Made by a program: the position numbers and the translations under genes
NCBI GenBank assembly: GCA_030668545.1
Contig: DAOUTT010000119.1
Location: 1-6,823 of the forward strand
Length of the DNA: 6,823 nucleotides
Reading direction: 5' to 3'
From: Anaerolineales bacterium
GTDB lineage: Bacteria > Chloroflexota > Anaerolineae > Anaerolineales > E44-bin32
The notes under the pieces: model-generated
Seen by the model: the letters and a program-made list of their open reading frames with translations, nothing else
Told to the model about the DNA's origin: nothing
Databases searched by the model: none
Shown here: positions 6,507-6,823 of the stretch, in pieces
Position numbering within the stretch: the first letter of the stretch is position 1
Layout: every line of letters begins with the position of its first letter

Positions 6507-6823
6507 GTTCCGGTGCTCCTTGTTGCGGATGACGTCTTATTCGCCCGCCTCCGACCACTAATGACCCAAACCGCCACGATGGTTCCAATACTGAAGACAA
6601 CGCCACCGATCCAGATTAAATTGACCAGCGGGTTATGATAAACCTTGAAAGTCGCATCGCTCCGGGAATCTGGGTCCAAACCCACCAGGATCACATAGAA
6701 ATCGTCCATCAGCGTGGAGCGCGTGCCCGGTATGGTCACCGCCTGCTGCGAGTCGTAATAGTACTCCTTGCGCGGGTATAGTTCGTCCACAAATTTGCCA
6801 TCTTGATAAACAGAGACCACGGC
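6503..6823 (-). CDS. ccmF: Cytochrome c heme lyase CcmF, C-terminal part (5' end outside window)
   Basis: The last 106 codons of a longer gene that enters from the right edge. CcmF is the large polytopic subunit that transfers heme from CcmE to reduced apocytochrome c. The visible part holds the end of the last extracytoplasmic domain. This includes VYQDGKFVDELYPRKEYYY and TIPGTRSTLMDDFYVILVGL, which match the conserved pattern in which modified residues, YPxK/R and a DFYV-like strand follow one another. The NPLVNLIWIGG segment leads into the final membrane helix (about 22 residues) and a basic tail (SGRRRANK). The frame is open through the first base of the window, so the GTG near 6820 is an internal valine codon and not a start. 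The TGA stop overlaps the ccmH start. Its WWD heme motif and histidines lie outside the window. Confidence 0.93.
   Translation of the reverse strand, partial: AVVSVYQDGKFVDELYPRKEYYYDSQQAVTIPGTRSTLMDDFYVILVGLDPDSRSDATFKVYHNPLVNLIWIGGVVFSIGTIVAVWVISGRRRANKTSSATRSTGT
6516..6521 (-). promoter_or_regulatory. Ribosome binding site of ccmH
   Basis: AAGGAG on the minus strand, located within the last codons of ccmF and nine bases before the GTG at 6506. It supports that non-ATG start, which opens onto a complete signal peptide. Confidence 0.7.

Noticed and set aside
1..6823. Mobile elements, CRISPR arrays, tRNA or rRNA genes
   Set aside because: No transposase, terminal repeats, regularly spaced repeats or RNA gene signatures were seen; the window is almost fully occupied by same-strand protein genes.

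Overview
The window reads as one minus-strand locus for System I cytochrome c maturation (Ccm), transcribed from high to low coordinates. It is cut at both ends. The moderate GC content, the mixed ATG/GTG starts, the lipoprotein-anchored diheme cytochrome and the DUF422/CruF-type carotenoid gene suggest a Chloroflexota-like bacterium (Anaerolineae or a neighbouring class), probably from an environmental genome. That placement is inference from gene content; no rRNA or other marker gene is present.

Layout in transcription order: the 3' end of ccmF (cytochrome c heme lyase, 6823-6503); ccmH (6506-6000); ccmG, a membrane-tethered thioredoxin (5982-5398); a small membrane zinc-ribbon protein with a CcmI-like segment (5299-4832); a 613-residue lipoprotein with two c-type heme domains, a long beta-rich region and a C-terminal membrane helix (4835-2994); ccmA (3001-2303); ccmB (2310-1570); ccmC (1478-777); an unannotated-looking 54-residue ccmD (698-534); and the 5' part of a CruF/DUF422 carotenoid biosynthesis gene (472-1).

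How they would work together: CcmAB is an ABC-type complex and CcmC/CcmD load heme onto the chaperone CcmE, which is not in the window. CcmF and CcmH attach the heme to CXXCH motifs that CcmG and CcmH keep reduced. The diheme lipoprotein, encoded in the middle of the cluster, is itself an obvious client of this machinery. Four junctions overlap by 4 to 8 bases (ccmF/ccmH, zinc-ribbon/cytochrome, cytochrome/ccmA, ccmA/ccmB), which implies translational coupling. No gap between genes exceeds about 100 bases, and no convincing promoter or terminator is visible.

The core is a known system. The unusual part is the pair of genes inserted between ccmG and ccmA. Both carry a similar short helical motif that topology rules place on the cytoplasmic side of the membrane. 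A second point is a CcmH with four cysteines instead of the usual two.
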